DNA of 64,000 nucleotides from Glaciecola sp964195425. Its GTDB lineage: Bacteria > Pseudomonadota > Gammaproteobacteria > Enterobacterales > Alteromonadaceae. How positions within the stretch are numbered: position 1 is the stretch's first letter; each line of letters opens with the position of its first letter. The DNA lies in the NCBI GenBank assembly GCA_964195425.1, contig CAXMOM010000034.1, positions 1 to 64,000 of the forward strand, in the 5' to 3' direction. The notes beneath the pieces were generated by a model. It saw only the letters and a program-made list of their open reading frames with translations, ran no database searches and had not been told where the DNA came from. Shown one piece after another: positions 53,353-63,134 of the stretch. The position numbers and the translations under genes were made by a program.

Positions 53353-55047
53353 ATGGCTGAAGCGACAAGCACAGATTTAGCGATTCAAGACGACAATGAA
53401 TCTACCGATATGGTTCCTGCAGCCAAAAACCCGCTGCTAGATACCTTAACAAGTACTGAAACAATTCGCCAAGTTACCATGGCAGTGACCATAGTGATTT
53501 GTGTCGCCATTGCCATTTTCATTTTTATTTGGTCGAAAGAGCCCACCTACCGACCACTAGTGCAAATGCCGCCGCAAGAAATGATAGAAACACTCGATCA
53601 TTTAGACCTAAATCAAATAAAGTACAAAATTGAAGGCAACACGATATATGTCCAAGACAGCCAATTTAAAGACGTTAGATTGGGCATGGTTCGCCAAGGC
53701 ATTACCAATGAAAGGAGTGAAGGTACCGACATTATTATGCAGGACATGGGCTTCGGTGTTAGTCAACGTGTTGAGATGGAACGTCTTAAGCACGCCAGAG
53801 AACAACAAATAGCACGTACAATCGAAGCGATAAATTCGATTGGCAAGGCAAGAGTATTACTGGCAATTCCAAAAGAAAATGTATTTGCCCGACGCGAATC
53901 CAAAGCAAGCGCCACTGTTGTGGTAACACCCAGAAAAGGCTCTTTTTTGTCGGGTGAAGAAGTTGATTCGATTGTTGATATTGTTGCCTCGGCGGTACAA
54001 GGCATAGACCCTTCACGCGTGACAGTTTCAGACAGTAACGGTCGTTTACTTAATTCAGGCTCGGCAGACTCATTGAGCGCCCGAGCTCGCAAAGAATATG
54101 AGATAGAGAATAAGCGCGAAGCACAATATTTAGAAAAAATTGATTCAATATTAATACCCGTTTTAGGCCTAGGTAATTATACTGCGCAAGCTGATGTAAG
54201 TATGGACTTTACCGCGGTTGAAAAAACTCAGCGCCGTTACAATCCAGATATGCCAGCTGTTAGAAGCGAAATGATCTCTGAACAAAACTCAATAGGAGGT
54301 ATCGTTGCGGGTATTCCAGGCGCACTGTCTAATCAACCGTCTACAGATTCAACCATCCCCGAAGTTGCTAACGGCGGCGGTAGTGCCAGACAAGTACCCG
54401 GCAATAGCAGCAAAGAATCTACCCGCAACTACGAATTAGATACAACGATTAGCCATACAAAACAACAGACTGGCGTAATACGTCGTTTAAGTGTGTCGGT
54501 AGCGGTTGATCATATATCGTCAATTAATGGACAGGGCGAAGCGGTATCAATACCACTGGAACAACAACAGTTGTTGAATATTAGACGCTTGTTACAAGGT
54601 GGTATCGGTTTTGATGTAACACGTGGCGATTCTTTAGAAGTGGTAAGTATTCCCTTTAACCGTATTGATATGGGCGTCATTAAAGAGCCTGCATTATGGG
54701 AACAGCAATGGTTTATGCCTATGTTCAAGCTGTTTTTGGGTGCTTTGGTCATTATTGTGTTAATTCTTGCAGTTGTTAGACCTATGTTGAAGAAACTTAT
54801 CTTCCCTGACGGCGGCATTAACGACACTGAGATAGATGATTCAGATTTAGATTTAGGTAACGAAGCTATGAACGTGCTAAGTGACGACTTTGACGAAGCG
54901 CAAGTGGGCTTCTCGGCCGATGGCTCGCTCATGCTACCAAATTTACACCGCGATGAAGACGTCTTGAAGGCGGTACGCGCATTAGTTGCTAATGAACCAG
55001 AACTATCGGCGCAGGTTGTGCGCGGATGGTTGCTTGAAGACGAATAG
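53353..55047 (+). CDS. fliF: Flagellar MS-ring protein FliF
   Basis: Forms the MS ring in the inner membrane, base of the whole motor. The 564-aa product has a first membrane helix (about 41-61), the YscJ/FliF ring-building domains (PTYRPLVQMPPQEM, VSQRVEMERLKHAREQQIARTIE, ASATVVVTPRKG), a second membrane helix (about 460-480) and a short cytoplasmic tail ending VRGWLLEDE that binds FliG. Starts 15 bp after fliE. Confidence 0.95.
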   Translation: MAEATSTDLAIQDDNESTDMVPAAKNPLLDTLTSTETIRQVTMAVTIVICVAIAIFIFIWSKEPTYRPLVQMPPQEMIETLDHLDLNQIKYKIEGNTIYVQDSQFKDVRLGMVRQGITNERSEGTDIIMQDMGFGVSQRVEMERLKHAREQQIARTIEAINSIGKARVLLAIPKENVFARRESKASATVVVTPRKGSFLSGEEVDSIVDIVASAVQGIDPSRVTVSDSNGRLLNSGSADSLSARARKEYEIENKREAQYLEKIDSILIPVLGLGNYTAQADVSMDFTAVEKTQRRYNPDMPAVRSEMISEQNSIGGIVAGIPGALSNQPSTDSTIPEVANGGGSARQVPGNSSKESTRNYELDTTISHTKQQTGVIRRLSVSVAVDHISSINGQGEAVSIPLEQQQLLNIRRLLQGGIGFDVTRGDSLEVVSIPFNRIDMGVIKEPALWEQQWFMPMFKLFLGALVIIVLILAVVRPMLKKLIFPDGGINDTEIDDSDLDLGNEAMNVLSDDFDEAQVGFSADGSLMLPNLHRDEDVLKAVRALVANEPELSAQVVRGWLLEDE

Positions 55048-55055
55048 GAAATATC

Positions 55056-56102
55056 ATGGCTGAAAACGAATTAGAAAAACAAGCAGAGAAGCCCGAGTAT
55101 GACGTTAGCAAATTGGATGGTATTGAAAAAGCGTCAATTTTACTCTTAAGTTTGTCTGAAGAAGATGCTGCGCAAATACTCAAGTTCCTAGAGCCGAAAC
55201 AAGTACAAGTATTAGGTAGTGCTATGGCGGCAATGGACGATATGACGCAAAATAAAATATCTGCCGTGCATAAACATTTCATTGACGAAATACAAAACTA
55301 TTCAACCATTGGCTTTAAGTCTGAGGATTTTGTGCGCCGAGCTTTAGTGGCGGCATTAGGTGAAGATAAAGCGGCTCATTTACTTGACCAAATTATGGCA
55401 GGATCGGGCGCCAAGGGCTTAGAGTCTCTCAAATGGATGGATTCAAAACAGGTTGCCAATATTATTCGCAATGAGCATCCTCAAATACAAACAATAGTTA
55501 TGTCCTATCTTGAACCCGAACAGTCGGCTGAAATTTTGGCGCAGTTCCCTGAGAAGGTAAGATTGGACCTATTAATGCGCGTTGCTAACTTAGAAGAAGT
55601 GCAGCCAGCTGCCTTACAAGAATTAAACGAAATAATGGAAAAACAATTTGCGGGTCAAGCAGGTGCGCAAGCTGCCAAGATGGGCGGAATGAAGTCAGCT
55701 GCCAATATCATGAACTACTTAGATACCAACATCGAAGGCCAACTGATGGAAGCCATCAGAGAACAAGACGAAGAAATGAGTCAACAAATACAAGATTTGA
55801 TGTTCGTATTTGATAATCTTATTGATGTAGACGACAGAGGTATTCAAGCCATACTGCGAGAAGTACAGCCGGAGACCTTGATGCGTGCAATCAAAGGGGC
55901 TGACGACGCCTTACGCGATAAAATTACCGGCAATATGTCAAAACGTGCTGCTGAAATGCTCATTGATGATATTGAAGCTATGGGCCCTGTAAGATTAAGT
56001 GAAGTAGAAACTGCGCAAAAAGAAGTATTATCTATTGCTCGCAGATTATCTGATGCTGGAGAAGTCATACTAGGTGGCAATGGCGGCGAAGAGTTCGTAT
56101 AA
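55056..56102 (+). CDS. fliG: Flagellar motor switch protein FliG
   Basis: FliG is the rotor protein that meets the stator and sets rotation direction. The 348-aa product has the three FliG domains: N-terminal (GIEKASILLLSLSEEDAAQILKFL), middle with the EHPQ motif (IIRNEHPQIQTIVMSYL) and C-terminal with charged residues along VDDRGIQAILREVQPETLMRAIKGA. Family-typical length. Eight bases after fliF. Confidence 0.95.
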   Translation: MAENELEKQAEKPEYDVSKLDGIEKASILLLSLSEEDAAQILKFLEPKQVQVLGSAMAAMDDMTQNKISAVHKHFIDEIQNYSTIGFKSEDFVRRALVAALGEDKAAHLLDQIMAGSGAKGLESLKWMDSKQVANIIRNEHPQIQTIVMSYLEPEQSAEILAQFPEKVRLDLLMRVANLEEVQPAALQELNEIMEKQFAGQAGAQAAKMGGMKSAANIMNYLDTNIEGQLMEAIREQDEEMSQQIQDLMFVFDNLIDVDDRGIQAILREVQPETLMRAIKGADDALRDKITGNMSKRAAEMLIDDIEAMGPVRLSEVETAQKEVLSIARRLSDAGEVILGGNGGEEFV

Positions 56103-56112
56103 ATGTGCATTT

Positions 56113-56129
56113 CCTTAATCTGATTAAGG
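56113..56129 (+). repeat. Hairpin in the fliG-fliH spacer
   Basis: CCTTAAT/ATTAAGG with a three-base loop lies 11 bases after the fliG stop, without a T run. The rest of the 90-bp spacer is built of loosely repeated AATAAG and AGGGTAT phrases of about 16 bp. An unusually long gap inside an otherwise tight operon; possibly an mRNA processing or stability element. Confidence 0.4.
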
Positions 56130-56192
56130 GTGTAAATAAGTGCTTCAATAAGAGTATCCACAAGGGTATCAAAAGGTATAGCAAATAAGATT

Positions 56193-56978
56193 ATGGCTGA
56201 TATAGACGATTTGACATTTGAAGAAGCGCAGCTGTGGAACTTGCCATCGGTAGACGACGAGCAAGCTAAGTTAGATGGGACTACCGATGCATTTAACCGC
56301 CCAAAGAATAGGTGGAAGTTTGAAGCGCCTGAGCAAGAAGAAGAAATAAAACCGATAACAGCCAAAGAAATTGAAGCTATTCGAACTGCGGCCTATCAAG
56401 AAGGTTTAGTGAGCGGACATGAAGAAGGTTTTACGAAAGGTCATATAGAAGGATTAGAACAAGGCAAAGAGCAGGGCATTAAAGAAGGTCTTGAAGAGGG
56501 TGTTGCTGCTGGTAAGGACCAATACAAGGAACAAGTTGATACACAAATGCTTAGCCTTGCCACCTTAATCGAGAATGTTAAAGCCCCCTCAGAGCTTATT
56601 AACAGCGAAGTGAAAAATGAACTGGTTATTTTGGCGACAAGCTTGGCTAAAGCTATTATTAAAACCGATGTTCAGCAAAACCAAGAAATATTAATTCAAG
56701 CGATTAACGAAGGTATAAAGACCTTACCTGTTACCGAATCACAATATCAAATTACCCTGCATCCAGAAGACATAGCAGCAGTAAACGCTCATTTTGGAGA
56801 CCAGCACGTAAAAGACAGTGGCTGGCAACTCATCGAATCAAGTGAACTTGAAAGAGGTGGTTGCCATATACACACGAACACCAACGCGGTTGATGTGTCA
56901 ATAGAACGCAGAAGTGAGCAAGTATTTACCCAATTATTGTTAAATCAAGGTTTAGTTGATGACCCTCGCACTCTCTGA
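56193..56978 (+). CDS. fliH: Flagellar export ATPase regulator FliH
   Basis: FliH binds and restrains the export ATPase FliI and tethers it to the C ring. The 261-aa product has the usual GxxxG-type helix (AYQEGLVSGHEEGFTKGHIE, then GLEQGKEQGIKEGLEEGV), a coiled linker and the C-terminal FliH/HrpE-like domain (LVILATSLAKAIIK, SSELERGGCHIHT). An Asp/Glu-rich N-terminus with conserved W residues is typical for C-ring binding. Overlaps fliI by 20 bp. Confidence 0.92.
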   Translation: MADIDDLTFEEAQLWNLPSVDDEQAKLDGTTDAFNRPKNRWKFEAPEQEEEIKPITAKEIEAIRTAAYQEGLVSGHEEGFTKGHIEGLEQGKEQGIKEGLEEGVAAGKDQYKEQVDTQMLSLATLIENVKAPSELINSEVKNELVILATSLAKAIIKTDVQQNQEILIQAINEGIKTLPVTESQYQITLHPEDIAAVNAHFGDQHVKDSGWQLIESSELERGGCHIHTNTNAVDVSIERRSEQVFTQLLLNQGLVDDPRTL

Positions 56979-58317
56979 ACAAATAAAAGAAATAAATAAA
57001 ACTGTCTATACTAGCCATTCAATTAGCGCGGGTAAACTTACCCGAGGCGTAGGCTTAACCCTTGAAGCCATTGGCTGTCAAATTCCTGTTGGTGGCCGCG
57101 CTATGGTGCAAACTATGCAAGGTCGTGTAGAAGCAGAAGTGGTTGGTTTTGCTAACAATATTACCTATTTAATGCCCACAGAATCGATAAAGGGTATTGT
57201 GCCAGGCTCTTTCGTTGAACCCATATCAAGTGACTCTGGGCTAGCGGTAGGTGAAAAATTACTTGGACGCGTAATAGATGCGAATGGCGCTCCGCTAGAT
57301 GGCCTAGGGCCAATTGAAACTACTACTCGAGTATCGACTAATCCTCCTCCAATTAACCCACTTGTACGCAAGCCGGTTAATGAACCTTTAGATGTAGGTG
57401 TACGCGCAATTAATGCCATTACTACCGTAGGAAAAGGCCAAAGAATGGGTCTTTTTGCGGGAAGTGGCGTGGGTAAAAGTGTACTGTTAGGCATGATGAC
57501 CCGAGGTACAACCGCCGACGTAGTGGTTGTTGGTTTAATTGGCGAGCGAGGCCGCGAAGTTAAAGAGTTTATAGATGACATTTTAAGCGCTGAGGATCGC
57601 AAAAAAGCAGTCGTAGTTGCAGCGCCAGCAGATACCTCTCCATTGATGCGACTAAAAGGCAGTGAAACAGCCGTAACAATAGCTGAGTATTTTAGAGATC
57701 AAGGTAAAAACGTACTTTTATTGCTTGATTCGCTAACCCGATATGCAATGGCGCAGCGAGAAATTGCCTTAGCTATTGGTGAGCCGCCTGCCACAAAAGG
57801 CTATCCGCCCTCAGTTTTTGCGAAATTACCTGCACTTGTTGAAAGAGCCGGCAACGGTACTGTGCATCAAGGGTCTATTACCGCTTTTTATACCGTGTTA
57901 ACTGAAGGTGATGATTTACAAGATCCTATTGCCGATGCGGCTCGTGCCATACTCGACGGACACATAGTTTTATCTAGAGAATTAGCCGATTCTGGTCATT
58001 ATCCGGCAATCGATATTGAGTCTTCAATTTCGCGCGTTATGCCTCAAGTTGTAAGTGAGCAGCATGACCAGCAAGCACGTTCTATAAAACGCGTATATTC
58101 AACTTATCAACAAAATAAAGATTTAATCAATATTGGTGCCTATGCGCGCGGCAGCAATCCAAATATCGACTTGTCTATATCGGCGGCGCCTGCGATTGAC
58201 GCTTTTTTACAACAAGGTATGAAGCAAACAATTGATATGAATAAAACTTTAGAAACAGTCAATACCTTAGCATCGGGTATTGAATCGGCAAGTGCAATTA
58301 ATGGCGCCGGTAGATGA
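56959..58317 (+). CDS. fliI: Flagellar export ATPase FliI
   Basis: Hexameric ATPase of the flagellar type III export apparatus, related to F1 beta. The 452-aa product has Walker A GLFAGSGVGKSVLLGMM, the catalytic Glu segment LIGERGREVKEF, Walker B VLLLLDSLTRYAMAQREIAL and GEPPATKGYPPSVFAKLPAL. ATG 56959 overlaps fliH; a TTG three bases earlier is also in frame. Its stop overlaps fliJ as ATGA. Confidence 0.95.
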   Translation: MTLALSEQIKEINKTVYTSHSISAGKLTRGVGLTLEAIGCQIPVGGRAMVQTMQGRVEAEVVGFANNITYLMPTESIKGIVPGSFVEPISSDSGLAVGEKLLGRVIDANGAPLDGLGPIETTTRVSTNPPPINPLVRKPVNEPLDVGVRAINAITTVGKGQRMGLFAGSGVGKSVLLGMMTRGTTADVVVVGLIGERGREVKEFIDDILSAEDRKKAVVVAAPADTSPLMRLKGSETAVTIAEYFRDQGKNVLLLLDSLTRYAMAQREIALAIGEPPATKGYPPSVFAKLPALVERAGNGTVHQGSITAFYTVLTEGDDLQDPIADAARAILDGHIVLSRELADSGHYPAIDIESSISRVMPQVVSEQHDQQARSIKRVYSTYQQNKDLINIGAYARGSNPNIDLSISAAPAIDAFLQQGMKQTIDMNKTLETVNTLASGIESASAINGAGR

Positions 58318-58763
58318 GTAGCATAAAGCAACTGTTACTAGTAGCTACTGTAGAACAAAAACGTGAACAAACTTGTGCGCTACAATACCAACAAGCAAAT
58401 GCACATTTACAAGCGAATCAACAAAAACTATCGGGGCTAGAGCAGTATAGACTCGATTACATGCATAGTATTCGTGCTAAAGCCGCGAAAGGTATTGGCG
58501 CAAAATCTATGAACCAATATCATCAATTTATTACACAGTTAGATAAAGCCTGCGAACAACAGGTACGTGTAATAAGCCAATCAGTGTTAGTGGTTGATCA
58601 ACGGAAACGCCAATGGTTAGCGCAGCAGCAAAAACATAAAGCTATTATCCACCTTGTTGACGTTAAAAAGCGTCATGCTAAACAAACTGCCGACAAGCAA
58701 GAACAAAAGTTGTTTGATGAAATTGCTCTTCAACGCGCCATAAGAAAACCACATTATCAATAA
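58314..58763 (+). CDS. fliJ: Flagellar export stalk protein FliJ
   Basis: FliJ is the gamma-like stalk in the FliI ring that couples ATPase to export gate. The 149-aa product is one long coiled coil rich in Gln and Lys, with QLLLVATVEQKREQTCALQYQQAN at the start, typical for FliJ. It is recognised mainly by position after fliI, length and helix pattern, and is the last gene of the fliE group. Confidence 0.87.
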   Translation: MSSIKQLLLVATVEQKREQTCALQYQQANAHLQANQQKLSGLEQYRLDYMHSIRAKAAKGIGAKSMNQYHQFITQLDKACEQQVRVISQSVLVVDQRKRQWLAQQQKHKAIIHLVDVKKRHAKQTADKQEQKLFDEIALQRAIRKPHYQ

Positions 58764-58792
58764 ATAAAGTTTTTTGTCGCTGCCAATGTAAC

Positions 58793-58808
58793 TTGGTACA
58801 GAAAATGC
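58793..58808 (+). promoter_or_regulatory. Probable sigma-54 promoter of the fliK operon
   Basis: TTGGTACAGAAAATGC has GG and GC ten bases apart; one -24 base (T for C) and one -12 base deviate. The predicted start is near 58820, 89 bp before fliK. Confidence 0.6.
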
Positions 58809-58908
58809 AAAACATACCCCATAGAAACAATAATTTACCGCTCGTTTATGTATGTATTATCAATTAAAACATATAGTTAAACTGCGATTGTTAATAGGAA
58901 AATAGTCT

Positions 58909-61320
58909 ATGGTGCAACAAATAGCGCAACAGGTGATGCAACAAATTGCCAGTACTAAAACAGGATCTGCCGCTTCCAACTTGCCGTTTACGCTTAGCCC
59001 AAGTGCACTTGGCGTATCAGGTGGGCAAAATGAAATTAGGCAAACCTTTAATAATGAGTTGCTGCGTCAAACCAAGTCTATTCGTGTTTTCGAACAGCCC
59101 AGAGAACGAATACAGCCGTATGACCGACATCAAGGCGGTCGTAGCGATAACTCAGTATCATCTAACGCTAGGCAAACTAACGATGGTGCAGGTCGGAATA
59201 ATAGTGCAAACAGCAGCTCGAGTGTATCTAGTTCAGCGAACGCGCTTGAACGCCGTGCGGCTGAACAAAGGCAAGAACACCTAAACAATCGCATAGAGCA
59301 AGCTCGTAAAGAAGGGGCTAGCCATGTAGAGAAAAAAACAATCGAAACATCGCGAAGTGGTTCGCTAAGCGATCAAGGTTTGAAAGCCCTAAATAATGCA
59401 GGGGATGCAGGTAAACCGACTTCAATTAATGCAGGTAGAGCGGATCCAAATAATGCAGCGCAGGCAATAAATAATGGCGCGGCGACATCTACACAAGGCC
59501 AATCGCAAAACACCTTAATCCCCGATGGAGCAAAAGACGATAGCTTTGACTATATTGACTACGTCACTGCGCTTGCCGACTTTACCGGCAAAGGCGTTGG
59601 CAGGAACGAAGCCACGAGTGAAGAACTTGATACAAAGAGCGCCGAGGAAGATTTCCAGCAGAGCTTATTCATATCTACGAACGCTTCTTTATCGGATGCA
59701 GAATTACAGGCAATGAATGCCTTAAGTGAAAACGGTTCTATTTCACAAATGAGTGAAGAGTCTGCTTCTAACAAAGAAACTAAAACGCTAGAACTTACTA
59801 TTCCCATAAATGAACTGGTAGACAGCGAGCAAGAAAGAAAAATTGCGCTGACAATTAGTAATGAAGATTTGCAAATGTTCTATGATGCTAAACAAAATAT
59901 GGAAAACGGCAAAGCTGATTTATTGCCAGGAGAGCGTGCCGGACTGCAAAGAACAATAGCTGATTTAGCATCGCAACTTGAAACGCTGGCTGAAAATGAT
60001 AGCCAATTTAATGAATCAAGCACAACTGACGCTAACAAAGAACTATTGGAATCGTTGCTGTTGGGTGAAGTGATTAACGATAAGGAGGGACATTTAAATG
60101 CGGGTTCAAAAGCTGAACTAAGCGCACTTGATGAAAAAACACGCTTAGTAGCAGATGCACTGGCAAACGCTCAAACAACACCTAAGGGAAGCACATCCGA
60201 ATTAAGTGCCAAATTGGCGAGCAATGTTGTTAATGAACTAACTATAGAGAATGCTGCTATCAGTAATGAATCCGGCGCGGGTGAGCAAGACAATATCGTC
60301 GCGCAAAGTAAGGTTGGCGCTTTACCCAATGATGCAGGCGCAAACCTGACAACAGGACAAGCAGTACCTAAGCAAACAAATGATAATAAAAAGCTAGAAG
60401 TGCTTAGTTCAGCATTAATGAATGTGGCTGAGTTAAATGAGCAGCAGTCAAAAGTAGCATTAGAAAGTTTGACGCAACGTCTACAAGCCGTTGTGTCAGA
60501 AATGACTGGCGAAAATAAAGGCAATGAATTCATTGCCGCTTTGCAAAGTGGCGTTAAAGAATTTAAACAACAGCTTGCCCAAGGTCGTGAACCAGGCATA
60601 GACCTCAAAGCAATAGTGGCTGAAGCCTTAGCACAAATTTCTGGCGAAAGTGGAAAAACACAGCAACCGAAAATTGACGCAGCGGTGAATCAATTTAATG
60701 CCGTTTTACAATTAGCTAGTGCCGTTAATTATTCTGCGACGCAACAGCAGGCGCAGGGTTTAGGCATTTCAGACAGTCAATTAGCAAAAGAAATTAACTT
60801 TGCGCATGTGGAAGGTACGAAACTTGCAAATGGAATTCAGAACCAGATGACGACGCAAGCAAGCGTCGACAAAGCGGTAAATATTTTTAAGCAAGAAGGC
60901 CAACAACAACTAGCAGAAAAAGTACGTTGGATGGTAAATGCTAGAAGTGCAACGGCAGAAATAAGATTAGACCCAGCTGATTTAGGCGGCATTAATATAA
61001 AAATTAATTTAAGCGGTGACACTGCTCAAGTTAACTTTAATGTGCAATCGGCAGCCGCCAAAGATGCCTTAGATCAAGCGGCACCAAGATTGCGGGAAAT
61101 GTTACAAGATCAAGGCATTGAACTAGGTCAGTCATTTGTACAACAAGACAGTCAAGGTGGACAGCAGCATCAACCTTCAGGTGATGATGCTTCAATACCT
61201 ACTAGCGCTGGACAACGGCCGAGCATGAGCAACGCAGATGTTATTGAGGATGAAGTGCAAGGTATGGTTGAACAACGAATAAGCAATGGTGCGATTGGTG
61301 GAATAGACTACTACGCGTAG
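58909..61320 (+). CDS. fliK: Hook-length control protein FliK
   Basis: FliK is secreted as a molecular ruler and flips the export gate from hook to filament substrates. The 803-aa product is long for the family (commonly about 400-650). The first 600 residues are low-complexity, rich in Asn, Ser, Ala, Gln and Glu, as expected for the ruler. The conserved C-terminal switch domain (about 655-760) has VRWMVNARSATAEIRLDPADLG, NFNVQSAAAKDALDQAAPRLREML and GIELGQSFVQ. The extra length would predict a longer hook, if ruler length scales as in other species. First gene of fliKLMNO. Confidence 0.9.
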   Translation: MVQQIAQQVMQQIASTKTGSAASNLPFTLSPSALGVSGGQNEIRQTFNNELLRQTKSIRVFEQPRERIQPYDRHQGGRSDNSVSSNARQTNDGAGRNNSANSSSSVSSSANALERRAAEQRQEHLNNRIEQARKEGASHVEKKTIETSRSGSLSDQGLKALNNAGDAGKPTSINAGRADPNNAAQAINNGAATSTQGQSQNTLIPDGAKDDSFDYIDYVTALADFTGKGVGRNEATSEELDTKSAEEDFQQSLFISTNASLSDAELQAMNALSENGSISQMSEESASNKETKTLELTIPINELVDSEQERKIALTISNEDLQMFYDAKQNMENGKADLLPGERAGLQRTIADLASQLETLAENDSQFNESSTTDANKELLESLLLGEVINDKEGHLNAGSKAELSALDEKTRLVADALANAQTTPKGSTSELSAKLASNVVNELTIENAAISNESGAGEQDNIVAQSKVGALPNDAGANLTTGQAVPKQTNDNKKLEVLSSALMNVAELNEQQSKVALESLTQRLQAVVSEMTGENKGNEFIAALQSGVKEFKQQLAQGREPGIDLKAIVAEALAQISGESGKTQQPKIDAAVNQFNAVLQLASAVNYSATQQQAQGLGISDSQLAKEINFAHVEGTKLANGIQNQMTTQASVDKAVNIFKQEGQQQLAEKVRWMVNARSATAEIRLDPADLGGINIKINLSGDTAQVNFNVQSAAAKDALDQAAPRLREMLQDQGIELGQSFVQQDSQGGQQHQPSGDDASIPTSAGQRPSMSNADVIEDEVQGMVEQRISNGAIGGIDYYA

Positions 61321-61458
61321 ATATTGCACTTAAGCGTCATGACAAACTTATAGCAAACTTTATGTTAGCAAAACGTATAGACATAAAGCTTATAAATACT
61401 AATGGAAGGCGATGAAATATATCGCACTAAAACACATTTAAGAATTAGGAAAGTCAAT

Positions 61459-61983
61459 ATGGCTGATGAAGAGTTAAAAGGGGATGGCGCCCCTAAAAAA
61501 AAATCGAAGATGATGCTTATTATCATTGTTGTGCTTGTTTTATTGGCAGGCGGTGGTGGCGCAGCTTATTTCATTTTGTTTATGGGTGGCGAGCCGGTAG
61601 CTGAGGCAACTGACATTAGCGAAAGCGACGGCGATTCAGCACCACGAGAACAATCAGCTGAAGGCAAAGCAATATATGTTGCCATGCCAAGACCTTTTCA
61701 ATTCAATGCGCCAGGAATAACGCGCGAGCGTATTGTCCAAATTGACGTGCAGTTAATGGTACGAGGCCAAGACAACGAAGAGCTAGCTAAGCGCCATATT
61801 CCTATGATTGAAGGTAATTTATTACAAGTATTTAGTACATCAAATGCAGATGATTTAGTCACTGATGTGGGTAAAACAGAGCTACGCAATAAAGCGACGG
61901 CGCAGGTCAGGCAAGTCATGAAAAGCTTAGAGAGAAATCCAGTGGTTGAGCAAGTTTTGTTCACTGGGTTCGTCATACAATAA
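61459..61983 (+). CDS. fliL: Flagellar basal-body protein FliL
   Basis: FliL is an inner-membrane protein next to the stator that supports torque. From ATG 61459 (174 aa; TAGGAAAG upstream) it has a Lys-rich cytoplasmic start, one membrane helix (about 19-41, MMLIIIVVLVLLAGGGGAAYF), an acidic linker and the SPFH-like periplasmic FliL domain (IVQIDVQLMVRG, LRNKATAQVRQVM, VLFTGFVIQ). An open extension to 61402 is not supported. Confidence 0.92.
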   Translation: MADEELKGDGAPKKKSKMMLIIIVVLVLLAGGGGAAYFILFMGGEPVAEATDISESDGDSAPREQSAEGKAIYVAMPRPFQFNAPGITRERIVQIDVQLMVRGQDNEELAKRHIPMIEGNLLQVFSTSNADDLVTDVGKTELRNKATAQVRQVMKSLERNPVVEQVLFTGFVIQ

Positions 61984-62052
61984 AGAACAAAGTAAAGAGC
62001 ACAGTAACAATTAGCCCAGTAACAAGTAACTCAAAAGAAATTAGGTGAACAC

Positions 62053-63132
62053 GTGAGCGATTTATTATCACAAGACGAAATTGACGCGCTACTGCACGGT
62101 GTTGATGATGTTGAAGAAGAAGAAGTCGAGGAAGTTCAGCACGATGGCTCGGCTCTTGAGTACGACTTTTCATCACAAGACCGGATTGTACGCGGGCGTA
62201 TGCCTACGCTTGAAATTGTGAATGAGCGATTTGCTCGACATATGCGAGTGAGCTTGTTCAATATGATGCGCCGTAGCGCTGAAGTGTCTATAAATGGCAT
62301 TCAAATGATTAAATTCGGTGAGTATGTGCATACCTTGTTCGTGCCAACCAGTTTGAACATGGTGCGCTTTAGACCGCTAAAGGGCACAGGACTAATTACG
62401 ATGGAAGCTCGTTTAGTTTTCATTATGGTAGATAATTTCTTTGGTGGTGATGGTCGCTATCATGCCAAAATTGAAGGGCGAGAATTTACGCCAACAGAGC
62501 GTCGCATTATACAAATGTTGTTAAAGCTTATTTTTGAAGATTACAAAGAGGCATGGGCGCCTGTTATGGATGTGTCTTTTGAATATTTAGACTCAGAAGT
62601 TAACCCGGCAATGGCGAATATTGTGAGCCCTAGTGAAGTCGTGGTAATAAGCTCATTTCATATTGAATTAGACGGTGGTGGTGGTGACTTCCATATATCA
62701 CTCCCGTATTCGATGTTAGAGCCTATTCGTGAAATGCTTGACGCTGGTGTACAAAACGATAAAGAAGATACCGACTTCAGATGGAGTAAAGCGTTGCGCG
62801 ACGAAATAATGGATGTAAACGTTGAGTTAACTACCCATTTCTTAGATGTTGTGATTAGCCTAGATAAGCTTATGGATTTTAAAAATGGCGATATTATTCC
62901 CATTAATATGCCAGACGTAGTGACCATCTCTATTGAGGATTTACCTACGTTTAGGGCCAAATTGGGCCGTTCACGCGACAATGTCGCTTTAAAAATAACC
63001 GACAAAATACCTAGACCAAACTCTGTAAAATCTGAGCTACAACTCTTTACCAAAGGCGGTAAAGTGATTGACAGCGATTCAGAACTACAGGTACTTGAAG
63101 AAGATTTATTAAACGTTTTAGAAAGGAGATAG
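62053..63132 (+). CDS. fliM: Flagellar motor switch protein FliM
   Basis: C-ring switch protein that binds phospho-CheY. The 359-aa product begins with the CheY-binding peptide LLSQDEIDALLHG, then the middle domain (ERFARHMRVSLFNMMRRSAE, FFGGDGRYHAKIEGREFTPTE) and the C-terminal SpoA domain homologous to FliN. A GTG start at 62053 has TAGGTG upstream. fliN follows after 2 bp. Confidence 0.95.
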   Translation: MSDLLSQDEIDALLHGVDDVEEEEVEEVQHDGSALEYDFSSQDRIVRGRMPTLEIVNERFARHMRVSLFNMMRRSAEVSINGIQMIKFGEYVHTLFVPTSLNMVRFRPLKGTGLITMEARLVFIMVDNFFGGDGRYHAKIEGREFTPTERRIIQMLLKLIFEDYKEAWAPVMDVSFEYLDSEVNPAMANIVSPSEVVVISSFHIELDGGGGDFHISLPYSMLEPIREMLDAGVQNDKEDTDFRWSKALRDEIMDVNVELTTHFLDVVISLDKLMDFKNGDIIPINMPDVVTISIEDLPTFRAKLGRSRDNVALKITDKIPRPNSVKSELQLFTKGGKVIDSDSELQVLEEDLLNVLERR

Positions 63133-63134
63133 CC

